Origin: Pedobacter psychrophilus
Lineage (GTDB): Bacteria; Bacteroidota; Bacteroidia; Sphingobacteriales; Sphingobacteriaceae
Direction: 5' to 3'
Assembly (NCBI RefSeq): GCF_001652725.1
Contig: NZ_LWHJ01000027.1
Span: 434,001 to 498,000, forward strand
DNA length: 64,000 bases
The position numbers and the translations under genes are program-made. Below, piece after piece: positions 46,624-56,621 of this stretch; the stretch's first letter is position 1; every line of letters starts with the position of its first letter. The notes below the pieces were generated by a model that saw only the letters and a list, made by a program, of their open reading frames with translations, was not told where the DNA came from and ran no database searches.

Positions 46624-46741
46624 TTTATGGCACTATTTGTATTCTTATTTCTTTAATATGCTATTATTTCTATAATTATATTTTAGATTTTTTTTACTAG
46701 AATGGCATTATCATTGATTACATTTTAAAAAAACTATCAAT

Positions 46742-46954
46742 ATGAAACTATTTAATTTAATTGCACTAGGTGCAGCAGCAGCTTACGGTTATAATTACAT
46801 AACTAAAAAGGATGCTTTTGGTAAATCTAAATTAGACAGCATTAAAGAAAATGCTCCTGATTGGATTGATAAAGCCAAAAAAATGGGCAAAGATGCCATA
46901 GAAAATATCAATCAACCTAGCTCGTCAGCTAATTACAATAACCAAGGTTATTAA
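46742..46954 (+). CDS. Small YtxH-like hypothetical protein
   Basis: 70 residues. A short hydrophobic N-terminus (LIALGAAAAYGYNYI) is followed by an amphipathic Lys-rich helix (SIKENAPDWIDKAKKMGKDA) and a Ser/Asn tail. This layout is similar to YtxH-like stress proteins but the match is loose. It has its own terminator (46960-46989). Confidence 0.55.
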   Translation: MKLFNLIALGAAAAYGYNYITKKDAFGKSKLDSIKENAPDWIDKAKKMGKDAIENINQPSSSANYNNQGY

Positions 46955-46959
46955 CATTT

Positions 46960-46989
46960 AAAATCCCATGATAAACATGGGATTTTTTT
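46960..46989 (+). terminator. Terminator after the YtxH-like gene
   Basis: AAATCCCATG-ATAAA-CATGGGATTTTTTT. Confidence 0.85.
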
Positions 46990-47001
46990 AAACCCAAAAA
47001 C

Positions 47002-47223
47002 ATGAACAGCTTTTTTAAAACTCTAATTGCCGGTTACGGTGCTAAAAAATTAGGTGGTGGATGTTTATCTACAATCGTAATTTTTGTATTGATTTATTTT
47101 GCATTGGGCCAATGCAATAGAACTAATGCTCAAGTAAAAGAGAAACAAATAAATCCAAAAGAAGTAATGATTAACCATACTTCTAATGCAAACAAATCGG
47201 AAATTATCGATTTCAATAAATAA
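47002..47223 (+). CDS. Small membrane protein, hypothetical
   Basis: 73 residues with one hydrophobic helix (about residues 20-42, LSTIVIFVLIYFALGQC) after a Gly/Lys-rich N-terminus (YGAKKLGGGCLS), then a polar tail. No family recognised. It follows the preceding gene's terminator by 13 bases and precedes its own hairpin, so it may be transcribed by read-through. Confidence 0.5.
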   Translation: MNSFFKTLIAGYGAKKLGGGCLSTIVIFVLIYFALGQCNRTNAQVKEKQINPKEVMINHTSNANKSEIIDFNK

Positions 47224-47251
47224 ATTACTATTTCTTAAAATCTTATAAAGC

Positions 47252-47284
47252 AAAAAAGCCATTATCTTTTGGATAATGGCTTTG
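47252..47284. terminator. Bidirectional terminator
   Basis: AAAAAAGCCATTATC-TTTTG-GATAATGGCTTTGA, between the small membrane-protein gene (+) and the cold-shock gene (-). Confidence 0.8.
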
Positions 47285-47321
47285 ATGATTTTAAATGTGA
47301 TCTATATTAAGAGACCTGCAA

Positions 47322-47513
47322 TTAAGCAAGTTTAACATTCACTGCATTTAATCCTTTTTTTCCGTCTTGTAGGTCAAAAGTAACTTCATCATTTTCTCTG
47401 ATTTCGTCAACCAGACCCGAAACGTGTACAAAGTATTCTTTGTTTGTTCCGTCTTCTTTAATAAAACCAAAACCTTTGGTAGAATTAAAGAACTTTACTG
47501 TTCCATTGTTCAT
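47322..47513 (-). CDS. Cold-shock domain protein
   Basis: 63 residues, a single cold-shock domain. NGTVKFFNSTKGFGFIKEDG carries RNP1 and KEYFVHVSGL RNP2; GKKGLNAVNVKL ends the barrel. Binds single-stranded RNA/DNA and acts as an RNA chaperone. Its 126-base upstream spacer is long and A+T-rich, consistent with a regulated 5' leader, though no fold can be assigned. Confidence 0.96.
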   Translation of the reverse strand: MNNGTVKFFNSTKGFGFIKEDGTNKEYFVHVSGLVDEIRENDEVTFDLQDGKKGLNAVNVKLA

Positions 47514-47639
47514 TATGTATTGTTATTAATTTATACAAATGTATGAATTAATATTTTAATAATAAATTATTTTTTAATTTTTTGATAATCAGTATAATAA
47601 ATGTTTCTAAACAAAGGTTTTTTGTTATCACTATGATAT

Positions 47640-48113
47640 TTATTGAACCATTTTATTAGCACAATAAGAGCTTGCAAATGCCTCTGGTTTCGCCTTAAAC
47701 ACAAAACCCATACTCAAAATATAACCCATAGCCTCATGTAAAGCTGCATTAGATTTAAAACTTGGGTTTGTATTGATATCTGCATGAACTTCTAAATCAA
47801 CATCATATAAATCTAAAAGGTTGCAAAGTGAATAAGCACAATCAATGGATTTTTGAACTTCTGAAAGCATTCTTTCTTTAATGCTCATTTTCAAAGCGCT
47901 TCTTTCTTGATGGATGTACATAAAAGCACCTTTTTTTTCTCTCAAAAAAACAATTACAGTTGCAAAATCGGTAATTTTACCTTTTACTTGTGAATCTGTT
48001 CCTATACAAACTTTAAGTTTATTGCCCATTAAATATTCTCTTTCAATGGTTTGTTCCACTTCTTCCATAATTGGTGAATTTAATATTTCACCACTGAATT
48101 TTTTCCAGGTCAT
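47640..48113 (-). CDS. YkuK-type ribonuclease H-like protein
   Basis: 157 residues. CIGTDSQVKGKITDFATVIV, DVDLEVHADINTNPSFKSNA and YILSMGFVFKAKPEAFASSY match the YkuK/DUF458 family, which has an RNase H-like fold with Asp residues in the expected strands. The biochemical activity is unproven. Single gene, divergent from the carboxylase gene. Confidence 0.85.
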   Translation of the reverse strand: MTWKKFSGEILNSPIMEEVEQTIEREYLMGNKLKVCIGTDSQVKGKITDFATVIVFLREKKGAFMYIHQERSALKMSIKERMLSEVQKSIDCAYSLCNLLDLYDVDLEVHADINTNPSFKSNAALHEAMGYILSMGFVFKAKPEAFASSYCANKMVQ

Positions 48114-48333
48114 AATTTTGGGGTTAAATTATCCTGACCAATTTTAGGGTCTATAAAAATAAGCGATTTATTACTTCACTTTTATAAAATTATTATTATT
48201 TAATTGTTAACATATTCCTCGTTATCAACAGGTTATTGTTCTTTTGAAATTGTTTAATATTTATTTATTAGCCATCAAGCTCAAAAAAATAAATAAAATC
48301 GTTATAATTGAAATTAGCCAAAACAACCAATCC

Positions 48334-49962
48334 ATGGATTTAGAATTTAATAAGAACGAAGACGTAAACAAACAATTGGTTTATCAATTAAAGCAAAAAC
48401 TAAAAAAAGTTTATTTGGGTGGAGGAGAAAAATCTTCGGCAAAGCAAAAAGCTAAGGGTAAAATGCTGGCAAGGGAACGTGTTAAATTCTTATTAGACGA
48501 TAATAAACCATTTTTAGAAATAGGTGCTTTTGCAGCTGAAGGAATGTATGAAGATGTTGGCGGTTGTCCTTCTGCTGGTGTAATTGCTGGGATTGGTTAT
48601 ATCAGCGGTAAACAATGTATGATAGTTGCTAATGATGCGACTGTAAAAGCAGGTGCATGGTTTCCGATGACTGCTAAAAAGAATTTAAGGGCGCAAGAAA
48701 TTGCCATGGAAAATAGATTGCCAATTATTTATTTAGTTGATTCTGCAGGAGTTTTTTTACCGATGCAAGATGAGATATTTCCTGATAAAGAACATTTTGG
48801 ACGTATTTTCAGAAATAATGCAATCATGAGTTCAGAGGGAATTATTCAGATCTCGGCCATTATGGGTTCTTGTGTTGCAGGAGGCGCATATTTACCTATC
48901 ATGAGTGATGAAGCCATGATAGTTGACGGAACAGGATCTGTGTTTTTGGCAGGTTCTTATTTAGTAAAATCCGCAATAGGCGAAAGCGTTGATAACGAAA
49001 CATTGGGTGGCGCATCAACGCATTGTGAGATATCCGGTGTAACTGATTATAAGCATGAGAATGATGAGAAATGTTTAACAGCCATAAAAAGTATTGTTTC
49101 TAAGATTGGTGCACCAGAAGATGCAGGTTTTAACAGGATTAAATCGGCTATGCCAAAAAGAAAATTAGAAGATGTTTATGGGATTTTACCTGATACAAGA
49201 GAAAAACCTTATGATATGCATCAATTGTTAGAATGTTTAATTGATGAAGATTCTTTGGATGAATATAAAGCAGGTTTCGGTCAAAGTATTGTTTGCGGTT
49301 TGGCTAGGATTGATGGATGGGCGGTTGGTATAGTTGCCAATCAACGTAAAGTTGTAAAATCTGGTAAAGGTGAAATGCAAATTGGAGGTGTTATCTATTC
49401 AGATTCTGCAGATAAAGCCACCCGTTTTATCATGAATTGTAATCAAAAGAAAATTCCATTGGTGTTTTTGCAAGATGTAACTGGTTTTATGGTGGGTTCA
49501 AGATCAGAACATGGAGGAATTATTAAAGATGGAGCAAAAATGGTAAATGCGGTTTCTAATTCAGTAGTGCCAAAATTCACTATCGTTTTAGGAAATTCTT
49601 ATGGTGCAGGAAATTATGCTATGTGCGGTAAAGCTTATGATCCACGTTTGATTTTTGCCTGGCCAACAGCAAAAATTGCTGTAATGAGTGGTGCTTCTGC
49701 TGGTAAAACTTTATGGCAAATTCAATCTGCAAGTATGAAAAATGCAGGGGAGGAAATTACCAAAGAGGAAGAAGAAAAACAGATTAAAATTATTACAGAT
49801 AGATATGATGAGCAAACTACACCTTATTATGCTGCTTCAAGATTATGGGTTGATGGTGTTATTGATCCAATTGAAACCAGAGTAGCAATCTCTATGGGAA
49901 TTGAGGCAGCCAATCAATCGCCAATAAAAAAGCGATTTAATGTGGGAATTATCCAAACCTGA
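48334..49962 (+). CDS. Acyl-CoA carboxylase, carboxyltransferase (beta) subunit
   Basis: 542 residues from the ATG at 48334. An upstream ATG (48244) would add 30 Lys/Ile-rich residues not seen in the family and is rejected. Two crotonase-fold carboxyltransferase domains: LVDSAGVFLPMQDEIFPDKE, SCVAGGAYLPIMSDEAMIV and THCEISGV, then VFLQDVTGFMVGSRSEHGGI and VLGNSYGAGNYAMCGKAYDP. The style resembles methylcrotonyl-CoA carboxylase beta subunits. The biotin carboxylase partner is not encoded nearby. Confidence 0.9.
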   Translation: MDLEFNKNEDVNKQLVYQLKQKLKKVYLGGGEKSSAKQKAKGKMLARERVKFLLDDNKPFLEIGAFAAEGMYEDVGGCPSAGVIAGIGYISGKQCMIVANDATVKAGAWFPMTAKKNLRAQEIAMENRLPIIYLVDSAGVFLPMQDEIFPDKEHFGRIFRNNAIMSSEGIIQISAIMGSCVAGGAYLPIMSDEAMIVDGTGSVFLAGSYLVKSAIGESVDNETLGGASTHCEISGVTDYKHENDEKCLTAIKSIVSKIGAPEDAGFNRIKSAMPKRKLEDVYGILPDTREKPYDMHQLLECLIDEDSLDEYKAGFGQSIVCGLARIDGWAVGIVANQRKVVKSGKGEMQIGGVIYSDSADKATRFIMNCNQKKIPLVFLQDVTGFMVGSRSEHGGIIKDGAKMVNAVSNSVVPKFTIVLGNSYGAGNYAMCGKAYDPRLIFAWPTAKIAVMSGASAGKTLWQIQSASMKNAGEEITKEEEEKQIKIITDRYDEQTTPYYAASRLWVDGVIDPIETRVAISMGIEAANQSPIKKRFNVGIIQT

Positions 49963-50565
49963 TTATTTATAAATAATTGTCTGCAAATAGGATGATAATT
50001 AATCTTATTATATACTAACATTGACCTGGCTTATTATAATATATAATTGCATATATTTTTGTGATTTATAACTATTTAATTAATAGTTTTTAGGTTTTTA
50101 AAATATCTTAACTATAAATTTTTCTATCCTAATTTACTCACATCAAAACATTTCTTTCTGGCTAAATTTTAAAGGATTTGTGAAGAAAAATCATGAATTG
50201 TGTAAAACTTTGACTGTGTATTTCGTACATCAAAACATACATTTACATTCGTTCTTTTTAGGAATGGTTAGCTCAAAAATTTCTTTATAAAGTTTACAAG
50301 CTTTTAATCATAAATATATCAATTATAGATGATTAGATGTTTCAGGATCTTCAAATAGAGATTTTAAAATAAAATCATTTTTTTTAAAATTTTATTAAAA
50401 AAAGTGAAGCCTTTTATTTCCAGTTAGCTAAGAAAAAGAGATGAAATTATATGCTCTTAAAAACGAGCTTTAGTTTATGATGAGGTTTTATATCGGTAAT
50501 AATATTTACAATAATCGATAATAGTTTTCATCAAAAAATATCAATCAAACAATAAAAACGTCAAT
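49963..50565. other. 603-base A+T-rich gap upstream of nrdB
   Basis: No gene or convincing RNA fold is visible. It contains a repeated ACATCAAAACAT word (near 50140 and 50228), several T/A runs and short dyads. It may hold a long regulated leader for the ribonucleotide reductase operon. No NrdR-box pair was found by eye. Confidence 0.4.
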
Positions 50566-51534
50566 ATGCCAGAGGAAGAATTATTACTAAAGGAAAACAA
50601 AGATCGCTTTGTGATTTTGCCTATTAAATACCCTGAAATCTGGGAAATGTATAAACGTCATGAAGCCAGTTTCTGGACTGCCGAAGAGATTGATTTATCA
50701 TCAGATCAAAAGGATTGGGAAAACTTGACTGATGGCGAAAGACATTTCATCAGTCATATATTAGCCTTTTTTGCAGCAAGTGATGGAATCGTTAATGAAA
50801 ACCTAGCGGTAAATTTCATGAGTGAAGTTCAATTACCAGAAGCAAGATGTTTTTATGGTTTCCAAATTATGATGGAAAACATCCATTCTGAAACTTATGC
50901 GCTTTTGATTGATACTTACATCAAAAATCCGAAAGAGAAAGACAGACTATTACATGCTATTGATACTGTTCCTTGTGTTCAGAAAAAAGCAAAATGGGCA
51001 CTCAGATGGATCGAGAATGGAAGTTTTGCAGAAAGACTGGTTGCATTTGCAGCGGTAGAAGGCATTTTCTTTAGTGGAAGTTTTTGTTCCATTTTTTGGT
51101 TGAAGAAAAGAGGTTTGATGCCGGGTTTAACCTTTAGTAATGAATTAATATCAAGAGATGAAGGCTTGCATTGTGAATTTGCTTGTTTACTTTATGGCAT
51201 GTTGCAGAATCAATTGAGTAAAGAACAAGTTTATAGTATTATTGAAGAGGCTGTAACTATTGAAAAGGAATTTGTTACAGATGCTTTACCAGTTGATTTA
51301 ATTGGTATGAATGCCCGCTTAATGCAACAATATATCGAATATGTAGCTGATAGATGGGTTACTGAATTAGGTTATCCACCAATTTATCATGCAACAAATC
51401 CATTTGATTTTATGGAAATGATTTCACTTCAAGGCAAAACCAATTTCTTCGAAAAAAGGGTAGGAGATTATCAAAAAAGTGGAGTGATTGGCGATAAAGA
51501 AAGTCAAACGTTTTCATTAAGTGAAGACTTTTAA
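50566..51534 (+). CDS. nrdB: Ribonucleotide reductase small (R2) subunit, class Ia
   Basis: 322 residues. Metal-binding carboxylates and His residues lie in the family helices ([45 protein letters not shown]). The tyrosyl-radical region [10 protein letters not shown] is present. Closer in style to the eukaryotic-like R2 than to NrdF. Builds the radical cofactor for NrdA. First of a run nrdB-nrdA-small protein-trxB. Confidence 0.96.
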   Translation: MPEEELLLKENKDRFVILPIKYPEIWEMYKRHEASFWTAEEIDLSSDQKDWENLTDGERHFISHILAFFAASDGIVNENLAVNFMSEVQLPEARCFYGFQIMMENIHSETYALLIDTYIKNPKEKDRLLHAIDTVPCVQKKAKWALRWIENGSFAERLVAFAAVEGIFFSGSFCSIFWLKKRGLMPGLTFSNELISRDEGLHCEFACLLYGMLQNQLSKEQVYSIIEEAVTIEKEFVTDALPVDLIGMNARLMQQYIEYVADRWVTELGYPPIYHATNPFDFMEMISLQGKTNFFEKRVGDYQKSGVIGDKESQTFSLSEDF

Positions 51535-51601
51535 ATAAAATAAGATTTAAGTATTAAAATTTAATCTTAATACTACATACTGGATAATAAATCAAAAAAA
51601 T

Positions 51602-53974
51602 ATGTTTGTAATAAAAAGAGACGGTAGAACAGAAACTGTAAAATTCGACAAAATCACTTCGAGGATTGAGAAATTAAGCTATAGCTTAAATCAACATTTT
51701 GTTGATCCTGCTGAAGTTGCTAAAAAAGTTATTGATGGTCTTTATGATGGAGTAACCACTTCAGAATTAGATAACTTAGCAGCAGAAACAGCGGCTTCTT
51801 TAACTACTCGTCACCCTGATTATGCGTTATTAGCTTCCAGGATTGCAGTCTCCAACTTACATAAAAATACACAGAAGTCTTTTTCTGAGACTATGCACAA
51901 ATTGCACACTTATCGTGATGATAAAACAGGCAAACCAGCCGCTTTAATTGCTGATGATGTGATGCAAATTATTTCAGATAATGCAGATTTATTAGATAGT
52001 ACCATTATATATGATCGCGATTTTAGTTTTGATTACTTCGGATTTAAAACTTTAGAACGTTCTTATCTTTTGAAAATCAATGGTAAAATTGCCGAGCGTC
52101 CGCAACATTTGTTTATGCGTGTTGCTGTAGGTATCCATAAAAATGATTTAGAAAGCGCTATCAAAACTTATGATTTGATGAGCGAACGTTGGTTTATTCA
52201 CGCAACGCCAACTTTATTTAATGCTGCAACACCAAAGCCTCAAATGTCTAGTTGTTTTTTATTAACAATGAAAGACGATAGTATTGAAGGTATTTACAGC
52301 ACTTTAACACAAACTGCCAAAATCTCTCAAAGCGCTGGTGGTATTGGTTTAAGCATTCATAATGTAAGGGCAACAGGTTCTTATATTGGTGGTACAAATG
52401 GTACAAGTAATGGTATTGTACCAATGTTAAGGGTATTTAATGATACTGCAAGATATGTAGATCAGGGTGGTGGTAAACGTAAAGGTGCATTCGCTATCTA
52501 TTTAGAACCTTGGCATGCTGATATTTTCGACTTCTTAGATTTGAAGAAAAATCATGGTAAAGAAGAAAACAGAGCTCGTGATTTATTTTACGCAATGTGG
52601 ATTTCAGATTTATTCATGAAAAGAGTAGAAGAAGATGGTCAATGGAGTCTTTTCTGTCCTCATGAAGCACCAGGTTTGGCAGATTGCCATGGAGAAGAAT
52701 TTGTAAATCTTTATGAGCGTTACGAAAAAGAAGGAAAAGCTAGAAAAACAATTAAAGCACAAGAACTTTGGTTTGCAATTTTAGATGCTCAAATAGAAAC
52801 CGGCACTCCTTATATTTTATATAAAGATGCTGCTAATGGAAAATCAAATCAACAAAATTTAGGTACCATAAAAAGTTCTAATTTATGTACTGAAATTATT
52901 GAATACACCTCTCCAGATGAAGTTGCAGTATGTAATTTAGCTTCTTTGTCTTTGCCAAGATATATCATCAACGGAGAATTTGATCATAATAAATTGTATG
53001 AAGTTACTTATCAGGCAACTATCAATTTAAACAGAATTATAGACCATAACTATTATCCTGTAATTGAAGCTCAAAATTCTAATACCCGTCACCGTCCAAT
53101 TGGATTAGGTGTACAAGGTTTGGCAGATGCTTTCATGATATTGAAACTTCCTTTTGAAAGTGAAGAAGCTAAGCAATTAAATATCGAGATTTTTGAGACC
53201 ATGTATTTTTCTGCAATGCAAGCTTCAGCAGATTTAGCAATAAAAGAAGGTGCTTACGAAAGTTTTAAAGGTTCTCCTTTATCTCAAGGTAAATTTCAGT
53301 TTGATCTTTGGGATGTTAAGCCAGCAACAAAAAGATGGGATTGGGAAAAACTGAGAAAGCAAGTTGTCAAAACCGGTGTTAGAAACTCATTATTGTTAGC
53401 ACCAATGCCAACAGCTTCTACCTCTCAAATTTTAGGTAATAACGAATGCTTTGAACCATACACTTCTAACATTTATAGTCGTAGGGTTTTAAGTGGTGAG
53501 TTTGCAGTGGTAAACAAGCATTTATTAAAAGATTTGGTTGACTTAGGTTTGTGGAATAATAAGATGAAGGAAGCAATCATTTTAGCAAATGGATCTGTTC
53601 AAAATATAGATAGCATCCCACAAAAACTGAAAGACTTATACAAAACAGTTTGGGAGATTAAGATGCGTACAATTATAGATATGGCTGCCGATAGAGGTGC
53701 TTACATCTGTCAGTCTCAATCTTTAAATCTATTTATTAGTCAGCCAACAGCATCAAAACTAACATCTATGCATTTTTACGCATGGAAGAAAGGTTTAAAA
53801 ACTGGTATGTATTATTTACGTACACAAGCTGCCGCACAAGCTGTTAAGTTTAGTGTACAAAGCCAGGCAATTAAAGAAATTGATCCAGTTGTACAAACTG
53901 TAGAAGCTGAAGTAGAAGACATGAACGGACAAAGTTGCAGCATGGAAGACGGTTGTCTTTCTTGTGGATCTTAA
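51602..53974 (+). CDS. nrdA: Ribonucleotide reductase large (R1) subunit
   Basis: 790 residues. An N-terminal ATP cone ([20 protein letters not shown]) gives allosteric control of activity. Catalytic domain: [37 protein letters not shown] with the active Cys-Asn-Glu region, and [15 protein letters not shown]. The tail [15 protein letters not shown] carries the exposed redox cysteines. 67 bases downstream of nrdB. Confidence 0.98.
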   Translation: MFVIKRDGRTETVKFDKITSRIEKLSYSLNQHFVDPAEVAKKVIDGLYDGVTTSELDNLAAETAASLTTRHPDYALLASRIAVSNLHKNTQKSFSETMHKLHTYRDDKTGKPAALIADDVMQIISDNADLLDSTIIYDRDFSFDYFGFKTLERSYLLKINGKIAERPQHLFMRVAVGIHKNDLESAIKTYDLMSERWFIHATPTLFNAATPKPQMSSCFLLTMKDDSIEGIYSTLTQTAKISQSAGGIGLSIHNVRATGSYIGGTNGTSNGIVPMLRVFNDTARYVDQGGGKRKGAFAIYLEPWHADIFDFLDLKKNHGKEENRARDLFYAMWISDLFMKRVEEDGQWSLFCPHEAPGLADCHGEEFVNLYERYEKEGKARKTIKAQELWFAILDAQIETGTPYILYKDAANGKSNQQNLGTIKSSNLCTEIIEYTSPDEVAVCNLASLSLPRYIINGEFDHNKLYEVTYQATINLNRIIDHNYYPVIEAQNSNTRHRPIGLGVQGLADAFMILKLPFESEEAKQLNIEIFETMYFSAMQASADLAIKEGAYESFKGSPLSQGKFQFDLWDVKPATKRWDWEKLRKQVVKTGVRNSLLLAPMPTASTSQILGNNECFEPYTSNIYSRRVLSGEFAVVNKHLLKDLVDLGLWNNKMKEAIILANGSVQNIDSIPQKLKDLYKTVWEIKMRTIIDMAADRGAYICQSQSLNLFISQPTASKLTSMHFYAWKKGLKTGMYYLRTQAAAQAVKFSVQSQAIKEIDPVVQTVEAEVEDMNGQSCSMEDGCLSCGS

Positions 53975-53983
53975 AATTTATGG

Positions 53984-54199
53984 ATGGAATATACTAAACA
54001 TGAGTGTATCCCATGCGGACGATGCGGCAAAAAAATTGAATGCAAAGCCAATAATTTTACGCAATGTCAATGTTCACAAATCCAATTGAACCTCAATGAA
54101 TTGCAATACATTGCAGAAGAAGGTTACGAAGATTGTATGTGTTTGGCTTGTTTACAGGAATTGAGACAAGAATATCAAACTTCAATTGAGAATAAATAA
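53984..54199 (+). CDS. Cysteine-rich CWC-type small protein
   Basis: 71 residues with nine Cys, beginning HECIPCGRCGKKIECKANNF, then CQCSQIQLNLNELQYIAEE and CMCLACLQELRQEYQ. The pattern fits the Cys-rich CWC family of small, probably metal-binding proteins. Starts 9 bases after nrdA, so it is in the reductase operon. Role unknown. Confidence 0.75.
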   Translation: MEYTKHECIPCGRCGKKIECKANNFTQCQCSQIQLNLNELQYIAEEGYEDCMCLACLQELRQEYQTSIENK

Positions 54200-54202
54200 T
54201 TA

Positions 54203-54234
54203 GTCGGTCTGTGAGAAACGCAGGCCGATTTTTA
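54203..54234 (+). terminator. Terminator after the nrd operon
   Basis: TCGGTCTG-TGAGAAACG-CAGGCCGA followed by TTTTTATTTT; 8-bp stem with one G-T pair. Confidence 0.8.
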
Positions 54235-54270
54235 TTTTAACAATCTTATAAAACTTAAATTTATTTTTTG

Positions 54271-54368
54271 GTCGTTTATACACTCTTTCCACTATATCTT
54301 TTTTTCGAAAAAGAAAAAAAAGCTTGCCCGACTACCGCCGGGGATGTCGTTTCAATCGTTATAGCAGC
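54271..54368 (+). repeat. Dispersed intergenic element, copy C
   Basis: Begins GTCGTTTATACACTCTTTCC, then ACTATATCTTTTTTTCG, a palindromic A/T middle, a CCCGACTACCGCCGGGG hairpin, and ATGTCGTTTCAATCGTTATAGC. These align with copy A (14585: ...CGTTTTAACACGCTATCC, GCTAAATCTTTTTTTGC, ATATCGCTTCTATCGTTAAC). It fills the spacer between the nrd operon and trxB. Confidence 0.65.
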
Positions 54369-54494
54369 TTATTTAAAGGAAAAATTAAAATTAATTATAA
54401 AATCAACTCAAATAAATAATCCCTATCTCACAATAGAGAATATCGTTTGGGATATGCAATCACTTATGTTAAATTTGTGCATCAATTTAAAATC

Positions 54495-55448
54495 ATGTCA
54501 GAAGAATTAGAACACGTACAATGCCTAATTATAGGTTCAGGGCCAGCAGGTTATACTGCTGCAATATACGCTGCAAGGGCAGATTTGAAACCATTAATGA
54601 TTACTGGTATGCAAATGGGCGGTCAGTTAACCCAAACTACTGATGTTGAGAATTTCCCCGGTTATCCAGGCGGAATAATGGGGCCAGAAATGATGGAGGA
54701 TTTCCGTAAGCAAGCAGAGCGTTTTGGAACTGATATTAGGTTTGGATATGTTTCTGGAGTAGATTTTTCTGGCCCTGTACATAAAGTAATTGTTGATGAA
54801 AACACCACTATTTTAGCTGATACAGTTATTGTATCAACTGGTGCAACAGCAAAATGGTTAGGATTACCATCAGAAGAAAAATATAATGGTTTTGGAGTTT
54901 CTGCATGTGCAGTTTGCGATGGTTTTTTCTTTAAAAATCAAGATGTAGTAATTGTTGGAGCAGGAGATACAGCCGCAGAAGAAGCTACTTATTTAGCAAA
55001 ACTTTGTAATAAAGTAACTATGCTGGTAAGAAGAGACGAGTTTAGGGCTTCGAAAGCAATGGTTAACAGAGTATTAAAAACTAAAAATATCGAAATTCTT
55101 TATAATTCAGAAACTAAAGAAATTTTAGGTGATGGAAAAGGAGTAACTGGGGTTAAAGTTTTAAATAATCAAACACTAGAAGAAACTGATATCCCTGCAA
55201 CTGGATTTTTTGTGGCAATTGGCCATAAACCAAATACAGATATTTTTAAAGATTGGTTAAAAATGGATGAAGTTGGCTATATCATCACTCATCCAGATAC
55301 CACTTCAACAGATATTGACGGTGTTTTTGTTTGTGGGGATGCACAAGATAAAATATATCGCCAAGCGGTTACTGCAGCCGGAACTGGTTGTATGGCAGCT
55401 TTAGAAGCAGAAAGATATTTAGCTGCAAAAGAGGATGTTGAAGCTTAA
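54495..55448 (+). CDS. trxB: Thioredoxin-disulphide reductase
   Basis: 317 residues from the ATG at 54495; the frame open back to 54447 gives non-family residues and is rejected. FAD-binding GSGPAGYTAAIYAARA (14 on), redox CAVC (C138, C141), NADPH-binding VGAGDTAAEEATYLA, and VFVCGDAQDKIYRQAVTAAG. Transfers electrons from NADPH to thioredoxin, which can reduce NrdA. Downstream hairpin. Confidence 0.96.
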   Translation: MSEELEHVQCLIIGSGPAGYTAAIYAARADLKPLMITGMQMGGQLTQTTDVENFPGYPGGIMGPEMMEDFRKQAERFGTDIRFGYVSGVDFSGPVHKVIVDENTTILADTVIVSTGATAKWLGLPSEEKYNGFGVSACAVCDGFFFKNQDVVIVGAGDTAAEEATYLAKLCNKVTMLVRRDEFRASKAMVNRVLKTKNIEILYNSETKEILGDGKGVTGVKVLNNQTLEETDIPATGFFVAIGHKPNTDIFKDWLKMDEVGYIITHPDTTSTDIDGVFVCGDAQDKIYRQAVTAAGTGCMAALEAERYLAAKEDVEA

Positions 55449-55472
55449 TTTTTAAATATTAAACTATTATTG

Positions 55473-55498
55473 AGGCTCGGATTTATCTGAGCCTTTTA
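55473..55498 (+). terminator. Terminator after trxB
   Basis: AGGCTCGGAT-TT-ATCTGAGCCTTTTATT; nine-pair stem including one G-T. Confidence 0.82.
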
Positions 55499-55589
55499 TT
55501 GTAATTCTTATTTCAAGTCGCAAAAAAAAGCGATCGAGTGATGACATTTAAAATCAATTAATATTGGGTTAAGTAGACAAGATTTTTTG

Positions 55590-56618
55590 TTAATTTTCAA
55601 ATTGTCTTTTTACTTTCTCTTTAGGTTTTTGAAAACTATATATTAAACAGATTAAAGCTGGGAGAATGAATAAACTTCCCAGCAATAAGGCCCAACCTAA
55701 AGCATCAATAGTTTTTGCATTTCCTTGTTCTTCTAAAAGAGAAAGAGAATTTCCATTTTTTAATAAAATGATATTTGGGTAATGTTTCCAAGTGGTAATT
55801 AATAAGATCATAGTAATTTGGAACCCGGCTAGTAAACGCATTAAATTTGTTTTATCGGTATCCCATAATCTCCATAAGAAAATCACTGAGATAGTTGCCA
55901 AACCAAAAGTAGTAATCCCAACCGGGTTTCCAAAAACCCAATCTAGTAATGGTATTTTTTCATAAAGTGAGGCCATAAAAACCAATCCACCGCAAAATAC
56001 TGCAGCTATATTAAATGTTTTAGCTTTGCGCACAAACCGTTCACGCTCTTGTCTATCTTCTATTTGCCCAATAATAAAAACCGCTGCTAAGAAACCGCAA
56101 ATAGCTACCGTAAACAATCCAACAGCAATGGAAAACCAATGAAACCAGCTAAAAATATAAGCGTCTAAAAAGTTAGTTGCCTCTGTATCAATTCTTCTTG
56201 CAACGGTACTACCCGCAATAATTCCCAAGAAAAAAGGAGTTATAAAACTAGAATAAACAAATATTTTATTGTAAACCTGTTGCATCTCATCTTTTACTGC
56301 ATCGTAATGTCTAAATGTGAAAGCTGTACCTCTAGCAATAATTCCTAAAAGCATCAATACCAAAGGAATATGAATATAAACCGACATGGTGGTATAAATA
56401 CTCGGAAAGCCAACAAATAAAATTACTATTGTAATGATCAACCACATATGATTGGCTTCCCAAACAGGACCAATTGCCCGATACATGGTTTTACGAATTT
56501 TACTTTTATTGGGATCAGATGTAAAAAGTTCAATAATACCCGCTCCAAAATCAGCACCACCTAAAAGCAGGTATAGCAAAATAGCGGTCCAAAGAAAAAT
56601 CATAACAACGTAAAGCAT
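55590..56618 (-). CDS. cydB: Cytochrome bd oxidase subunit II
   Basis: 342 residues, about nine membrane helices. LLGGADFGAGIIELFTSDPN at the start, RAIGPVWEANHMWLIITIVI and RFVRKAKTFNIAAVFCGGLV are typical. Partner of CydA in the quinol oxidase that reduces oxygen at low concentration. Three bases separate it from cydA. Confidence 0.95.
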   Translation of the reverse strand: MLYVVMIFLWTAILLYLLLGGADFGAGIIELFTSDPNKSKIRKTMYRAIGPVWEANHMWLIITIVILFVGFPSIYTTMSVYIHIPLVLMLLGIIARGTAFTFRHYDAVKDEMQQVYNKIFVYSSFITPFFLGIIAGSTVARRIDTEATNFLDAYIFSWFHWFSIAVGLFTVAICGFLAAVFIIGQIEDRQERERFVRKAKTFNIAAVFCGGLVFMASLYEKIPLLDWVFGNPVGITTFGLATISVIFLWRLWDTDKTNLMRLLAGFQITMILLITTWKHYPNIILLKNGNSLSLLEEQGNAKTIDALGWALLLGSLFILPALICLIYSFQKPKEKVKRQFEN

Positions 56619-56621
56619 ATC

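Noticed and set aside
48244-48333. N-terminal extension of the acyl-CoA carboxylase gene
   Set aside because: Lys/Ile-rich residues unlike the family; the ATG at 48334 gives the normal N-terminus.
49963-50565. Riboswitch or NrdR boxes upstream of nrdB
   Set aside because: No recognisable cobalamin element, paired NrdR boxes or long stable fold could be seen by eye.
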